A stretch of DNA of 64,000 bases from Pseudomonas putida (GTDB lineage Bacteria > Pseudomonadota > Gammaproteobacteria > Pseudomonadales > Pseudomonadaceae), in NCBI RefSeq assembly GCF_028682395.1, contig NZ_JANHLC010000002.1:186001-250000 (forward strand), written 5' to 3'. The notes beneath the pieces were generated by a model. It did no database searches, was not told the origin of the DNA, and was given only the letters and a program-made list of their open reading frames with translations. Positions 57,206-64,000 of this stretch are shown piece after piece (within the stretch, counting starts at the first letter, position 1; every line of letters starts with the position of its first letter). A program made the position numbers and the translations under genes.

Positions 57206-57270
57206 AGCACCAGTTCCGGCTGAGACTTGGCCCCTACCAAGCTCTCACCTCCAGACCGAACAGACCAGAA

Positions 57271-57297
57271 AACCCGGCCAGCGCCGGGCTTCTTGTT
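57271..57297 (+). terminator. GCCGGGCTTCTTGT terminator repeat, copy 1
   Basis: CCCGGC-CAGC-GCCGGG hairpin followed by CTTCTTGTTTCT. First of three copies of the GCGCCGGGCTTCTTGT unit in 1.1 kb. Confidence 0.75.
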
Positions 57298-57493
57298 TCT
57301 GCCCTCCCACCCTCTCCTGAACTGCCGTCTGCCAGCAGAGGTGCTCCGTAGCCGAGGCCATCAAGGCATACCTGGTGACAGCAATTCGCCTCAGGGCACC
57401 ATCCGTATAGAACTTCGAGCTTTTGTTCTAATCCTAATGCTAGGCGCGTATCAAACCGTGAGCGCCTGCTGACAACCCATAGAGGTTCACAAA

Positions 57494-57925
57494 ATGAAAA
57501 TGACACTACCCGCCCTAGCTTTGGGTGTCCTGATTTCACAGGGTACGATGGCCGCTGGGGATGGCACAGCCGCTGTTGGAGGCGGAGTTGGTGGCGCACT
57601 TGGCAATATCGTAGGTCAACAGCTTGGCGGCTCAACTGGCGCAGCCATTGGCGCAGGCCTAGGCGGTGCCGCCGGTGGAGCAGTGGGTGCTCAAAAGGGA
57701 AATAGAGCAGAAGCCGCGATTGGCGGCGGAGTCGGTTCTGCTGGCGGATCACTCATAGGTAATCGCCTCGGCGGTTCAACTGGCTCGACCATTGGAGCTG
57801 GTCTCGGCGGAGCTGCAGGTGGCGCGCTGGGTAATAACCTGGCGGATGATCAGAGCAATCATCGATCGGACGGCAAGAAGCACAAAGGCAACAACAAGCA
57901 CAAATACAAGAACAAGCACCGTTAG
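57494..57925 (+). CDS. Secreted glycine-zipper protein with basic tail
   Basis: 143 residues. Signal peptide (KMTLPALALGVLISQGTMAA), then two similar glycine-zipper blocks: GGGVGGALGNIVGQQLGGST...GAGLGGAAGGAVG and GGGVGSAGGSLIGNRLGGST...GAGLGGAAGGALG. A Lys/His/Asn-rich tail (KKHKGNNKHKYKNKHR) follows. Glycine zippers insert into or span membranes; a basic tail could bind DNA, LPS or metal. The start follows AGAGGTTCACAAA. Function unknown. Confidence 0.7.
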   Translation: MKMTLPALALGVLISQGTMAAGDGTAAVGGGVGGALGNIVGQQLGGSTGAAIGAGLGGAAGGAVGAQKGNRAEAAIGGGVGSAGGSLIGNRLGGSTGSTIGAGLGGAAGGALGNNLADDQSNHRSDGKKHKGNNKHKYKNKHR

Positions 57926-57946
57926 GCTCTGACTCCTACGACAGCC

Positions 57947-57977
57947 AAGCCCGGCCCAGCGCCGGGCTTCTTGTATC
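57947..57977 (+). terminator. GCCGGGCTTCTTGT terminator repeat, copy 2
   Basis: AAGCCCGGC-CCAGC-GCCGGGCTT stem followed by CTTGTATC. The most complete hairpin of the set, 21 bases after the glycine-zipper stop. Confidence 0.8.
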
Positions 57978-58034
57978 TGGCGCTCCCCTGCTCTGCTACC
58001 CTGGCGCCCTCTACCGCAATGGAAGCATCGAAGC

Positions 58035-58361
58035 ATGATCTCATGGAAGCCCCTGGCAATCGCCGTCATGGTGCTGAGCAGCACTCAGGCCATTGCAGCC
58101 GAAAACAACAACCCGTTCCAAGGCGCGCTCATGATCACCACTATCGTGCCCGCAGTGATCATCTCAGCGCCCACGGCTATTACCTCGGAAATTCCAGAGT
58201 ATTTTAAGTCAGCCAAGACTGACGCACTGGCGTTCATCGGCTCGGACGGCGAGATTCGCGGCGCGGAGTTTGAGCAGGCGTCCCGGTACTATCGCTCAAC
58301 CTACACATCGCCTGTCATGTCCGATATGCAGCTGGCCCAGGCAATCGTAACTTCGTTCTGA
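58035..58361 (+). CDS. DUF2388 family exported protein
   Basis: 108 residues with a signal peptide (LAIAVMVLSSTQAIAA). The DUF2388 pattern is clear: AKTDALAFIGSDGEIRGAEF, then SDMQLAQAIVTSF at the C-terminus. These are small periplasmic Pseudomonas proteins of unknown function. It is followed by repeat copy 3. Confidence 0.85.
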   Translation: MISWKPLAIAVMVLSSTQAIAAENNNPFQGALMITTIVPAVIISAPTAITSEIPEYFKSAKTDALAFIGSDGEIRGAEFEQASRYYRSTYTSPVMSDMQLAQAIVTSF

Positions 58362-58384
58362 TACCCATACTCAGACTGTCCGTG

Positions 58385-58403
58385 GCGCCGGGCTTCTTGT
58401 ATC
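58385..58403 (+). repeat. GCCGGGCTTCTTGT repeat, copy 3 (right arm only)
   Basis: GCGCCGGGCTTCTTGTATC is identical over 19 bases to 57959-57977, but the left stem arm is degraded, so it is probably a poor terminator. Confidence 0.75.
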
Positions 58404-58490
58404 CACACTAAGCCTCTCCGATCTCATACCTCCCTTCAAACTTGGACTACGCTTCAGGCAACGTAGATTGATGGCGATAATGGAGGAACC

Positions 58491-58733
58491 ATGGCAATCC
58501 AATTTTCGGTGAGATACAAGTCAGGGGCCGAGATCCAATTCACGCACCGTCCACTAGGAGGGCCCGGGCCAGCAAACATCCGACGCGCTTTTGAGCAATT
58601 CCTAAAGACCGGCAAACAATCCGAATGGACCTACAGTTTCAGGGATCGAATGGATGACACCCACAATACCAATATCGACTACACAATAGACTTTAAAGAT
58701 ATTGCTTCGATTATCGAGAAAGAGTCAACCTAG
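58491..58733 (+). CDS. Hypothetical small protein
   Basis: 80 residues, soluble, starting MAIQFSVRYKSGAEIQFTH. The ATG follows ATGGAGGAACC, a very good ribosome site. Sequence has alternating strands then an acidic C-terminal helix (IDFKDIASIIEKEST). No family recognised. Confidence 0.6.
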   Translation: MAIQFSVRYKSGAEIQFTHRPLGGPGPANIRRAFEQFLKTGKQSEWTYSFRDRMDDTHNTNIDYTIDFKDIASIIEKEST

Positions 58734-59038
58734 AGCCCTTGAGCCGTAGTGATACAGTGATACTTCCTTCCCTTTCCAGTCTCCTACTAGGGCAGAACCT
58801 GCTCGGCTGTTCAATATCGAAGGCACCCAAGCCCGGCTTCGTGCAGGGCTCTTTCATTTTTCGATCTACACCCATCCATGCCGGTTAATTTGCCCCCCGC
58901 CCGACATTCGGCCCGCCTGTGTGGGGCTTTTTGGTTCTTCACGGAATCCCGGGAAACACAGAAACAAGAACGCCGATTTGATTAATGATGTTCGTGCGAG
59001 CAAACACATCTAAAAAACCGGTGTTCTTATGCGTGGTA
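58734..59038. other. Intergenic region with two weak hairpins
   Basis: Holds AGCCC...GGGCT at 58829-58850 followed by CTTTCATTTTT, and CCCGC...GGGGC near 58909-58927 followed by TTTTT. Both look like terminators for the + strand gene. Nothing else seen. Confidence 0.5.
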
Positions 59039-59605
59039 TTAATACTTTCCTTCCTTTTGGTGAGGGTTTTCTGTCGTCACGATCAAGCCTGCTGGCGACG
59101 CGCTTGAGAGCAGCCGCACGTCGTCGGTCGGATACGGCAGGTCAACCACCACGCCCTTGGCGTATTGGGCCTCCTCCGGATTGAACATGCCGGTCCGGAT
59201 GCTGACGCGGACCTTTTTGCACAGCGAGCCCTGGGCCCGGAGTTTTTCCGAGGCTCGCATCATGTAGGTGGCCACCGCTTCCTTTATAGGTGCCAGGTCT
59301 TTGAGACGCTTGCCGAACATCCGGCTACAGCAGATTTCCTGCTTGGGCGGATCCGGCTCGTCCAGCTCGAGGCAGGCGGTACCGGCCAGCGCCCGGGCAG
59401 TTTTCTCGATCACCACGCTGAACTTGCTGCGCAACATGCCCGGGGCGGCCCGCGCCAGGTCCATCGTCGAACGGATGCCCAGTTCTTCCAGGTGAACTTT
59501 CATCTTGCGCCCGACGCCCCATACCTCAGCCACATCCGTGTTGCGGAGCACCCAATCGCGCTTGTCTGCGTCGCAGATATCAACAATGGCTCGATCGTTC
59601 CACAC
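59039..59605 (-). pseudogene. umuC: umuC/rulB (Y-family polymerase V) fragment
   Basis: 188 codons covering the middle of UmuC/RulB: VAEVWGVGRKMKVHLEELGI (helix-hairpin-helix), SVVIEKTARALAGTACLELD, PPKQEICCSRMFGKRL and YATYMMRASEKLRAQG-like, then SIRTGMFNPEEAQYAKG. The first half with the polymerase catalytic acids is missing. The C-terminus is replaced by SSASPAGLIVTTENPHQKEG after LPYPTDDVRLL. It cannot be a working polymerase. rulB is a known insertion hot spot in Pseudomonas, and the autotransporter block begins just beyond the break. Confidence 0.85.
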
Positions 59606-59607
59606 CC

Positions 59608-59745
59608 ATGGAGCGGGCTGAACAGGTGGCGCTTCGGCAAAGCGAGCCGGCCGATACTTTCGAGTGGTTCAAGGTAGATAGAGGCGTGGGCAACGTGCGC
59701 AACCAAGGCTATTGCTTCTATGCCCAGGCCAGCCTGCATGCCTGA
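59608..59745 (+). CDS. Short open frame at the umuC break, possibly a gene remnant
   Basis: 45 codons beginning MERAEQVALRQSEPADTFEW and continuing FKVDRGVGNVRNQGYCFY. It looks protein-like (acidic helix then FEWFKVDRGVGNVRNQG) but lacks a ribosome site, so it is more likely the tail of a lost small gene. No identity assigned. Confidence 0.35.
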   Translation: MERAEQVALRQSEPADTFEWFKVDRGVGNVRNQGYCFYAQASLHA

Positions 59746-59850
59746 TATCTGACCCTGTGCTCAGAATTGCTCAGTTTGAGCCCAACTCTCTTCGGCTAGA
59801 GTCGCGCGGTCATTTCCACCATGGCCGGCAACGGCCAGTCGAGGAGCAGT

Positions 59851-62280
59851 ATGAACAGGGCATTCCGTATCATCTGGAGCCACGCCTGTCAGGCCTTTGT
59901 GGTCGCCGATGAACACGCCAGCGCAGGCGGCAAGTGCAGCGGCGCCCGCCTGCTGCTGGCCGCCGCCGGATCAGGCCTGCTGGTCGCCAGCCAGAGTGCC
60001 CTGGGGGCACCCGATCTGTGCTCGGCCCTAAACACCACTATCTCCACGCCCAGCAGCGGTGTTAACTGCGGGCTGATTAGCGGCGGCAGCGTTACTATCA
60101 GCAAGACTGGGAGTATCGACGCACCGGGTGATGCCATCTTCGCCAATAGCGACATCGATCGGATCATCAACAGCGGCAGCATTCAGGGCGGATCTACAGG
60201 CATCCTCCTGTATGGGTCAGGCAATATCGCTACACAGATCGACAACAGCGGCCAGATCCTCAGTGACAGCTTTGGCATCTCGATCTTGAGCTACGAGATC
60301 GGCAGCCTGAACAACAGCGGAGCAATCCGAGGCCAATCAGGCGCCGGCGTCTACCTGGAAGGTGCCTACGTCAGTAACGAGATCCGTAACTCCGGAACCA
60401 TCCAGGGCTCAGACAACGGAATGCATCTGATCTATAGCCGGGTGGAGGGGGTCAATAACCAGGCTGGCGGCCTCATCAAAGGCGGCGAGAACGGCGTCCT
60501 TCTCGACAGCAACGCCCGGCTTGTAACCCTCACCAACAGCGGCACCATCCAGGGCGACCTCTACTCCATCTTCGACACGGACTATTCCTCCAGGCTGGAC
60601 ACCATCTATATCGAGGGTGATGACACGGCCCGCATGCTTGGCGATGTGCGTGCAGAAAACACCAATGTCACCGTAACTGCTGGCAGCGTATTCAGCAGCA
60701 GCAACGCCTTCAGCGTGCGCAGTTTTACCATTGCCGACGGCGCCACACTGAAGATGTCCAACGGCATCTCCAGCAGCGGAGTTTTGAGCGATGGCTTCAC
60801 CGCCTACAATGGCTTCAGCAATGCCGGCACCCTGAGCCTGGCCGCCGGCGTAAGCGGCAGCATTCACGGTGACTACAACCAGGCCACCAGCGGCACCCTG
60901 AAGATCAGCGTCGCCAGCGACAGCAGCTACGGCAAGCTGGTGGTCGACGGCACGGCCGAACTGGCCAGCAATGCCAAGATCGCGGTGAATGTCAGCAACC
61001 CCAATTACAACTTCAGCGTTGCCAGCCTGCAGGACGTGCTTAGCGCCGGCACCCTGAACAGCGATGGCACCTTCGCCGTCAGCGACAACTCCGTGCTATT
61101 CGACTTCGGTGCGGTCAAGGATGGCAATACCGTCGATCTGACCATCAGCGCCGCAGCGAACCCCGGCAATAACCTTATCGAGGGCATTGTCACCGGCCTG
61201 GGCAACACTCCGGCCGTGGGCGCCGCCAAGGTGCTGGACAAGATCATCAGCAACAACCCGGGCGGTGAACTGGCCGGCCACTTCGTCAGTCTGACATCCG
61301 ATCAGGCAGTCTCCGACGCCGTCTCTCAGACCCTGCCTACTGTCGCCGGCAGCGCCGGTAACGCTATCGGCGACACCCTCAGCAATGTCAACCGCGTGGT
61401 GCAGGCCCGCCAGGCCAGCAACAGCGGCCTGTCCTCCGGCGATGCGGTGACTGACGACAACCTATGGATCAAGACTTTCGGTGCCTGGGCCGATCAGGGC
61501 GAGCGTAACGGCCTCGGTGGCTATGACGCCAACACTCAGGGCCTGGCCATCGGCAGCGACGCCGCCGTCAGCGAACACAGCCGCCTGGGCCTGGCCTTCG
61601 CCTATGCACAGACCAACCTGAACAGTGACTCGCATGTCGCCCCGCAGAGCGCCGATATCGACACCTTCCAGCTGATTGGCTATGGCAGCCATGCTCTTGA
61701 CGCTAATACCGAGCTGAACTTCCAGCTCGACGGCGGCCAGAGCCGTATCAACAGCGAGCGCCACATGCCCTTCGCCGATGCCAGCGCCAAGGCCGACTAC
61801 GACGGCTACAACGTCCATGCCGGGATCGGTATCGGCCACCGTCTGCGTCTGTCCGAGCAGTTGACCTTCATCCCGTCGGCACGCGCCGATTACACCTGGA
61901 TCGAGAGCGAGGCCTATCAGGAGAAAGGCGCTGGCGCCCTCAACCTGGATGTCGATCGCAACGATGCCGAAGAACTGCTGCTGAGTGTGGACGGCAAGCT
62001 GGACTACCAGTTGAATCAGGCCACCGTTGCCAGTGTCAACCTGGGCGCCGGTTATGACGTGATCGACGAAGACAGCGCCATCGTCTCCACCTACACAGGC
62101 GCACCGGGCGCGGCCTTCAAGACCACTGGCATGGATCTGGAACCCTGGCTCGCGCGCGCAGGCATGGGGCTGAGCCACACCCTACCCAGCGGCACCGAGG
62201 TCAGCCTGCGTTACGATGCCGAAGTACGCAGCGACTTCACCAACCAGGGCGCAACGCTCAAGGCTCGCTGGGCCTTCTAA
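59851..62280 (+). CDS. Autotransporter (type Va secretion) with extended signal peptide
   Basis: 809 residues. The N-terminus is an extended signal peptide (MNRAFRIIWSHACQAFVVAD, then a conventional hydrophobic core to about residue 50). The passenger is a beta-helix with recurrent NSG-I-G turns (INSGSIQGGSTGI, IDNSGQILSDSFG, LNNSGAIRGQSGA, IRNSGTIQGSDNG, LTNSGTIQGDLY). The C-terminal 270 residues form the beta-barrel, starting LWIKTFGAWADQGERNGLGG and ending ATLKARWAF with terminal Phe. The start has GAGGAG upstream. No protease triad seen; adhesion or surface display is likely. Confidence 0.92.
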   Translation: MNRAFRIIWSHACQAFVVADEHASAGGKCSGARLLLAAAGSGLLVASQSALGAPDLCSALNTTISTPSSGVNCGLISGGSVTISKTGSIDAPGDAIFANSDIDRIINSGSIQGGSTGILLYGSGNIATQIDNSGQILSDSFGISILSYEIGSLNNSGAIRGQSGAGVYLEGAYVSNEIRNSGTIQGSDNGMHLIYSRVEGVNNQAGGLIKGGENGVLLDSNARLVTLTNSGTIQGDLYSIFDTDYSSRLDTIYIEGDDTARMLGDVRAENTNVTVTAGSVFSSSNAFSVRSFTIADGATLKMSNGISSSGVLSDGFTAYNGFSNAGTLSLAAGVSGSIHGDYNQATSGTLKISVASDSSYGKLVVDGTAELASNAKIAVNVSNPNYNFSVASLQDVLSAGTLNSDGTFAVSDNSVLFDFGAVKDGNTVDLTISAAANPGNNLIEGIVTGLGNTPAVGAAKVLDKIISNNPGGELAGHFVSLTSDQAVSDAVSQTLPTVAGSAGNAIGDTLSNVNRVVQARQASNSGLSSGDAVTDDNLWIKTFGAWADQGERNGLGGYDANTQGLAIGSDAAVSEHSRLGLAFAYAQTNLNSDSHVAPQSADIDTFQLIGYGSHALDANTELNFQLDGGQSRINSERHMPFADASAKADYDGYNVHAGIGIGHRLRLSEQLTFIPSARADYTWIESEAYQEKGAGALNLDVDRNDAEELLLSVDGKLDYQLNQATVASVNLGAGYDVIDEDSAIVSTYTGAPGAAFKTTGMDLEPWLARAGMGLSHTLPSGTEVSLRYDAEVRSDFTNQGATLKARWAF

Positions 62281-62311
62281 ACTGCTGCGGGGAGATGCCA
62301 AAGGCCACGAC

Positions 62312-63472
62312 ATGCGCGTGGCCATTGTGTTTGCCAGAGATGCATACTTCCCCGTATTTCCGGTCCCCTCCATGACAGACATCCCCCCCCTTCAGCAGGC
62401 CTGGTCAGAGCAGCCGCAGTCAGCCACCGCCTGCATCGCCTGGGCCCAGGCCCTCAGCCGCTCGACACGGGAAAATGAGGCCATCGAGGTACTCTGCCAG
62501 GGCCTGCAGAACCACCCCGGCAACCGCAAAATGACCCTGCTGCTGGCCCGCAGTCTGCGCAACTGCGGACGCTATCAACAGGCCCACTCACTGCTGGCTC
62601 CCTTGGTGCCAGGCGCGCCCCAGGACATCGATCTGCTCAAGCTCTGGGCAACCCTGCTGCAAACTCAGGGTCGCCTGTCCGAAGCGCTTGCCACTCTCAA
62701 GCAGGTGCTCCAGTTGCTGTGTCAGCGCACCGCCATGGCGCCACCGACCGCACAGCCGGTACAGCGTAGCTGCACAGAGCAGGACCTGGCCACGCTCTGG
62801 AAAACCCTGGCGCAGCTGGCGGCCGATGGTGTCCATGCCTTCGCCACCGCCGGCACCCTGCTCGGTCTGGTCCGTGAAGGCCGCCTGCTGCCCGGCGACA
62901 AAGACATCGACATCGGCCTGCCCTGGCCGGAACTGCCGGCAGCCATCCACAGTGTGCAGAAGCACGGCTGGCGTGAGCTGGATTGCTCCAACGGCCTGAG
63001 CAACCCGCGCTCCTTCGTTTATCCGGACAGCGGTCTGACTCTGGATCTGTGTGCCTTCGCCGAGGACGGCGTTAAGGGGGGCTGTGTCGGTGGTTTCTGG
63101 ATGCCCGGCATCCCGCCGCACTGGAACCGCCTGACCGACTACCCTCTGATGCAACTGCAACTGAGCGATAGCCCTGCAGGGCGAGTCTGGACCCTGCGAG
63201 CTCCGGAGGTCTGGCTGGCAAGCCTGTATGGCGAGCACTGGCGCCAGCCCGATCCCGGCTTCGACAGCAGCATCTGCGCTCACAACCTGCGCGGTTTCAG
63301 TGAGTTGACCCAGTGCTACGCGCTGTTGCGCATTGCCGATGCCTGGCATATCGGCCAGTTGGACAAGGCCCTACGGGCTACCCGGGCGAGTCTTGCGCAG
63401 CACCCCGACAACGACTTGCTAAAGGTTGTGGCCAAGTGTTTGCAAGAACAGCAGGCCTCTGTTCAGCCCTAA
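62312..63472 (+). CDS. TPR and LicD-like nucleotidyl/phosphotransferase protein
   Basis: 386 residues. The first 150 contain TPR-like helices (TRENEAIEVLCQGLQNHPGN, LLKLWATLLQTQGRLSEAL-like). A LicD/fukutin-type domain follows: FATAGTLLGLVREGRLLPGD near 178-197 and metal-binding DKDIDIGLPW at 196-205. LicD enzymes attach phosphocholine or similar groups to surface glycans. 31 bases after the autotransporter and surely cotranscribed, so it may modify that protein or its glycan. Start 62312 has AAAGG upstream; 62372 is an alternative. Confidence 0.75.
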   Translation: MRVAIVFARDAYFPVFPVPSMTDIPPLQQAWSEQPQSATACIAWAQALSRSTRENEAIEVLCQGLQNHPGNRKMTLLLARSLRNCGRYQQAHSLLAPLVPGAPQDIDLLKLWATLLQTQGRLSEALATLKQVLQLLCQRTAMAPPTAQPVQRSCTEQDLATLWKTLAQLAADGVHAFATAGTLLGLVREGRLLPGDKDIDIGLPWPELPAAIHSVQKHGWRELDCSNGLSNPRSFVYPDSGLTLDLCAFAEDGVKGGCVGGFWMPGIPPHWNRLTDYPLMQLQLSDSPAGRVWTLRAPEVWLASLYGEHWRQPDPGFDSSICAHNLRGFSELTQCYALLRIADAWHIGQLDKALRATRASLAQHPDNDLLKVVAKCLQEQQASVQP

Positions 63473-63627
63473 GCGCCGGCGCTATCGCCGGTGTAGATGA
63501 CGTAGGCCTAGGGGTGATTGAGCTTGGCGCTGTTGGCCACGGCTTCGAAATCGATCCCGGCGGCCACGCGACCCGAGAAGTCGGGGCCGTACTGGCGCAG
63601 TTGTGCGACTAGCGGGGTGATGAGCAT
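63469..63627 (-). pseudogene. Phage tail-terminator-like fragment with in-frame stop
   Basis: Reverse frame MLITPLVAQLRQYGPDFSGR, then VAAGIDFEAVANSAKLNHP, a TAG, and AYVIYTGDSAGA in the same frame. The pattern (short helix, GRV-A-DFEAV, P-AYV) resembles Gp37/tail-terminator proteins of Mu-like or lambda-like phages. The internal stop and shortness mark it as a relic. Confidence 0.45.
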
Positions 63628-63649
63628 GGTGAGTTTATCCAGGCGAAAA

Positions 63650-63673
63650 AAAACCTCGCATATGCGAGGTTTT
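63650..63673. terminator. Perfect palindrome hairpin AAAACCTCGCAT / ATGCGAGGTTTT
   Basis: 24-base perfect inverted repeat with A and T ends; works in both directions. Preceded by the TCCAGGCGAAAAAAA stretch shared with 39169. Confidence 0.85.
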
Positions 63674-63830
63674 CAGTTAAGGGTCAGGAGAGATCTTGAA
63701 GGAGTAATCAATTATTAATGAACGCCCTCCAATATGTATCTACCAGTATCAAGTCATCTAATAAGTAGTCTTGGATCACTGATGTTTCTCATCATCCACA
63801 CTACTCCTAACTTCCGCAATTTCATTCTCA

Positions 63831-64000
63831 TCAAGGCTGTCCCACGCTTGCAGAAAGCGGTGGGACCGCACTGATAGCCGGATCAAGAGCCACATGAATC
63901 CCATAATAGTTCAGCTGGTAATCGCCGTAGCCCGGAATTGCTAACTGCTGGCCACATGCCGCACCAAAAAAAGAATGCCCATTCCTATAAACCCCTGAAT
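63831..64000 (-). CDS. C-terminal end of an unidentified protein (cut by window edge)
   Basis: Reverse frame entering from the right edge gives about 55 residues, including FFGAACGQQLAIPGYGDYQL and NYYGIHVALDPAISAVPPLS, then a stop. A second frame on the same strand (MGFMWLLIRLSVRSHRFLQ..., 63936-63808) also looks protein-like, so I cannot decide which is real. AT-rich composition from 63674 to 63830 suggests accessory DNA. Confidence 0.35.
   Translation of the reverse strand, partial: SGVYRNGHSFFGAACGQQLAIPGYGDYQLNYYGIHVALDPAISAVPPLSASVGQP

Noticed and set aside
62296..62374. 26-codon frame ending in an ATGA overlap with the alternative start of the LicD-like gene
   Set aside because: The purine-rich stretch is too close to its ATG to act as a ribosome site; probably coincidental.
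1..64000. CRISPR arrays, rRNA and tRNA genes
   Set aside because: No regularly spaced repeats and no cloverleaf or CCA-ended structures were seen on reading both strands.

Overview
The window reads as a chromosomal segment of a Pseudomonas (fluorescens-like). The main evidence is a high-GC gene set with familiar Pseudomonas neighbours: MuxABC-OpmB, CcoG, an orphan CcoN, NnrS/PpyR, DUF3203 and DUF2388 proteins, MHYT-GGDEF-EAL and TerC-CBS. No rRNA, tRNA or CRISPR array was found. Genus and family names come from recalled family features, not database searches.

Layout. 1-2650: SohB protease (cut by the window edge), a lipoprotein, a histidine-phosphatase-like protein and an SCP2 protein. 2650-12300: alpha-glucan genes glgA, malQ, a DUF2934 gene, glgX and an EEP-family gene on +, converging on glgB. 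The trehalose genes treZ, treY, treS and glgE, usually interleaved here in Pseudomonas, are absent. 12700-22000: small proteins, MgtC, ccoG with an Anr/FNR-like box upstream, a MocR-type regulator, an SDR, a c-di-GMP protein and TerC-CBS. 22000-31140: the muxABC-opmB RND efflux operon on -. 31300-34200: tpx, an SRPBCC protein and two lipoproteins. 34500-38500: orphan ccoN with a small partner, nnrS-ppyR and queD. 38500-40450: a gene-poor stretch with decayed reading frames and short repeats.

40450-47480 is the most interesting block. A cytochrome b561 gene diverges from a tight seven-gene operon: thermostable-hemolysin/GNAT-like protein, adenylate-forming ligase, haem-oxygenase-like diiron oxidase (UndA-type ligand pattern), SDR, periplasmic TPR protein, response regulator and histidine kinase. 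The divergent promoter region carries two inverted 17-bp boxes of the PmrA/QseB type. I infer a self-regulated pathway that activates a carboxylate and oxidises the product.

47830-55940: a lower-GC CHASE-like/PAS/GGDEF/EAL gene, chrA, a truncated IS1182-type element, then an agmatinase, a polyamine-type binding protein and a LysR regulator. 56100-64000 is accessory DNA: an AT-rich protein with cytidine-deaminase-like zinc motifs, small exported proteins separated by near-identical terminator repeats, a umuC/rulB fragment, an autotransporter paired with a TPR-LicD-like protein, and phage relics at the right edge.
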